Assembly: GCA_020721025.1 (NCBI GenBank)
Contig: DYNO01000158.1
Location: 1-7,606, forward strand
From: Thiomargarita sp.
GTDB taxonomy: Bacteria; Pseudomonadota; Gammaproteobacteria; Beggiatoales; Beggiatoaceae
Length of the DNA: 7,606 nt
Reading direction: 5' to 3'
In this document: positions 6,479 through 7,606 of the stretch, in pieces
Position numbering within the stretch: position 1 is the stretch's first letter
Layout of the letters: each line of letters opens with the position of its first letter
The notes under the pieces: model-generated
The model's database searches: none
What the model was told of the DNA's origin: nothing
What the model saw: only the letters and a program-made list of their open reading frames with translations
Position numbers and translations under genes: made by a program

Positions 6479-6622
6479 TTGGACATCCAGCAATTCTCAG
6501 TATAAAAACCTAAATTCGTTATAAATCAATGAATTGATAACTATATCCACAATTTTCTAAAATTCACAACTGTTTGAATCTTTTAGATATTATTTTCATA
6601 CGGAGAATTGCTGTTGGACATC
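6479..6622. mobile_element. MITE-like non-autonomous element (6488-6613) with its 9-bp target duplication
   Basis: The element is 126 bp and A/T-rich. Its ends are CAGCAATTCTCAGTAT (6488-6503) and ATACGGAGAATTGCTG (6598-6613), inverted repeats matching at 15 of 16 positions. It is flanked on both sides by the perfect 9-bp direct repeat TTGGACATC (6479-6487 and 6614-6622), the signature of a transposition event. It has no transposase and no meaningful ORF. Two internal hairpins are visible: ATCAAT/ATTGAT at 6525-6538, and TCTAAAA/TTTTAGA at 6556-6587. A 9-bp duplication is compatible with several transposase families (for example IS4, IS256 or IS1 types), so the mobilising family cannot be named. 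It sits in already gene-poor sequence about 100 bp before the M15 peptidase gene and just upstream of that gene's promoter. Confidence 0.85.
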
Positions 6623-6655
6623 GCTTAATTCCTCATTATGCAGTAAAATTTAATC

Positions 6656-6684
6656 TTGCAAAAGAACCTCAAGTTGATTATACT
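6656..6684 (+). promoter_or_regulatory. Sigma70-type promoter for the M15 peptidase unit
   Basis: TTGCAA (6656-6661, four of six consensus bases) and TATACT (6679-6684, five of six) are separated by an ideal 17-bp spacer. Transcription would start near 6691, giving a leader of about 23 nt before the ATG at 6714. It lies outside the MITE-like element, so the insertion did not create the promoter but changed the sequence just upstream of it. Confidence 0.65.
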
Positions 6685-6713
6685 CTCTCAAATAAAATAT
6701 TTAGGGGCGTAAG

Positions 6714-7508
6714 ATGTTAAGATACAACTACTGTTTGCTCATTTATTCACTTCTTTTCTCACAGTCACTTTTTGCCAATCAGCAAGGAATGACGTGTTTG
6801 TTAAATGCTTACCCTGATTTTTTATCGCAATCTACTGATACAAATAGTAATACGTTGATATGGAAGGATGGCACGAAAATGCTGTACGACCATAAGGTTG
6901 AAGCAACCAATTTTGAGGATTTATTAAACAAAGCTGATTTAAAAACACAAATGTCTATTCCGTACCCTCTTGGTATTTTGGTTGAAGCACCCGCATTAAA
7001 TCAGGATCCCGGTCGATTGAGATACGAACCATTTTTTGAAAAAATGTATGGTAACAGTGCGAATGCAGTTACAAAGCAACTGACGAAAGTTTTTTGGGCA
7101 CCCAGCAATAGTTATGTGACTTTTTCGCGTACTAGTGGCGCAAGTAACTCATTGGCTACAGTGGGAAAAGAAATTATGCAACAGCCTAATTTAGTAAGTT
7201 ATGTCAATAAATCGTTAGGCACTTTTAATTGGCGTACCATTCAAGGTACTTCGCGTAAAAGTAATCACAGTTTTGGCATTGCTATTGATTTTCAATTACC
7301 TAAGAAATTGTACAAATATTGGTCATGGCACTGTAAACCGAATCAATCCTGCCAATATCCCAAATCAGTTTTAACAGATACTATTCTGCAAAGAGTAGTG
7401 TCTATTTTTGAGAAGCATGGGTTTATTTGGGGTGGTAAGTGGTATCATTATGACACGATGCACTTTGAATACCGTCCAGAGTTAGTGAATTGTTCAACAA
7501 GTCATTAG
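6714..7508 (+). CDS. Exported M15-family zinc peptidase (VanY/endolysin-like)
   Basis: A 264-residue protein with a typical Sec signal peptide: basic start, hydrophobic core, and probable cleavage after SLFA near residue 22. It should act in the periplasm. The C-terminal half has the M15 zinc site: H185 and D192 in SNHSFGIAID, and H250 in DTMHFEYRPEL. D247, three residues before the last ligand, is in the place of the catalytic acid, as in phage T5-type endolysins. Family members cut peptidoglycan peptides as D,D- or L,D-specific peptidases; the exact bond here cannot be told. Several cysteines (around 28, 206-213 and 260) could form disulfides after export. AGGGG at 6703-6707 lies 6 nt before the ATG. 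The gene looks more A/T-rich than those at 231-6086 and lies beyond a decayed, transposon-marked region, so separate acquisition is possible. It is followed after 9 bp by another exported protein gene. Confidence 0.9.
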   Translation: MLRYNYCLLIYSLLFSQSLFANQQGMTCLLNAYPDFLSQSTDTNSNTLIWKDGTKMLYDHKVEATNFEDLLNKADLKTQMSIPYPLGILVEAPALNQDPGRLRYEPFFEKMYGNSANAVTKQLTKVFWAPSNSYVTFSRTSGASNSLATVGKEIMQQPNLVSYVNKSLGTFNWRTIQGTSRKSNHSFGIAIDFQLPKKLYKYWSWHCKPNQSCQYPKSVLTDTILQRVVSIFEKHGFIWGGKWYHYDTMHFEYRPELVNCSTSH

Positions 7509-7517
7509 GGAGGTTCT

Positions 7518-7606
7518 ATGCGCTATGCGCTTATTTTATCAGTATGTTTAATTGGTCTTAGCAGTTTTTCGGTGTATGCAGAACCATTATGTACTTATCA
7601 CGCTAG
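7518..7606 (+). CDS. Start of an exported protein of unknown function, cut by the window end
   Basis: Only the first 29 codons are visible. They encode a clear Sec signal peptide (MRYALILSVCLIGLSSF onward) with probable cleavage after SVYA, and the mature part begins EPLCTYHA. The ribosome binding site AGGGAGG (7507-7513) overlaps the stop codon of the peptidase gene and lies 4 nt before the ATG, so the two are almost certainly co-transcribed and may be translationally coupled. Nothing in the visible part identifies a family. A small periplasmic partner or inhibitor of the peptidase is conceivable but not supported by motif evidence. Confidence 0.75.
   Translation, partial: MRYALILSVCLIGLSSFSVYAEPLCTYHA

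Overview
The window looks like a chromosomal segment of a Gram-negative gammaproteobacterium of moderate G+C. A filamentous sulfur oxidiser of the Beggiatoa/Thiothrix/Thioploca kind is my best guess. The guess rests on an inner-membrane RND pump, exported periplasmic proteins, a proteobacterial-type RlmD remnant and abundant short palindromic repeats. No marker gene fixes the taxonomy, so this is inference.

Layout: (1) Positions 1-230 are non-coding and dominated by a long imperfect inverted repeat built from an 8-9 bp tandem unit. (2) Positions 231-6086 hold four genes on the + strand with gaps of 35, 47 and 8 bp, possibly one transcription unit: an RND-family efflux permease, a DJ-1/YajL-like protein, a DprE1-like FAD oxidase and a DprE2-like short-chain reductase. 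(3) Positions 6087-6713 hold no intact gene. They contain a G/C-rich palindromic repeat, the 3' end of a broken rlmD gene on the - strand, an unrecognised A/T-rich stretch, a 126-bp MITE-like element with terminal inverted repeats and a perfect 9-bp target duplication, and a good sigma70-type promoter. (4) From 6714 to the right edge lies a second + strand unit: an exported M15-family zinc peptidase, followed 9 bp later by the start of another exported protein cut by the window end.

The clearest biological story is the DprE1/DprE2-like pair. In actinobacteria these two enzymes epimerise polyprenyl-phospho-ribose at C2' to polyprenyl-phospho-arabinose, the donor for D-arabinofuranose transfer. 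Here the two genes are adjacent, with the stop codon of the first inside the ribosome binding site of the second, so a D-arabinofuranose donor pathway in this organism is a reasonable inference. The phosphoribosyltransferase, phosphatase and arabinosyltransferase it would need are not in the window. The RND pump and DJ-1 protein have no obvious link to that pathway. The gene-free region at 6087-6713 records at least one gene decay event and one transposition event. I see no CRISPR array, tRNA or rRNA, and no convincing wholly new system.
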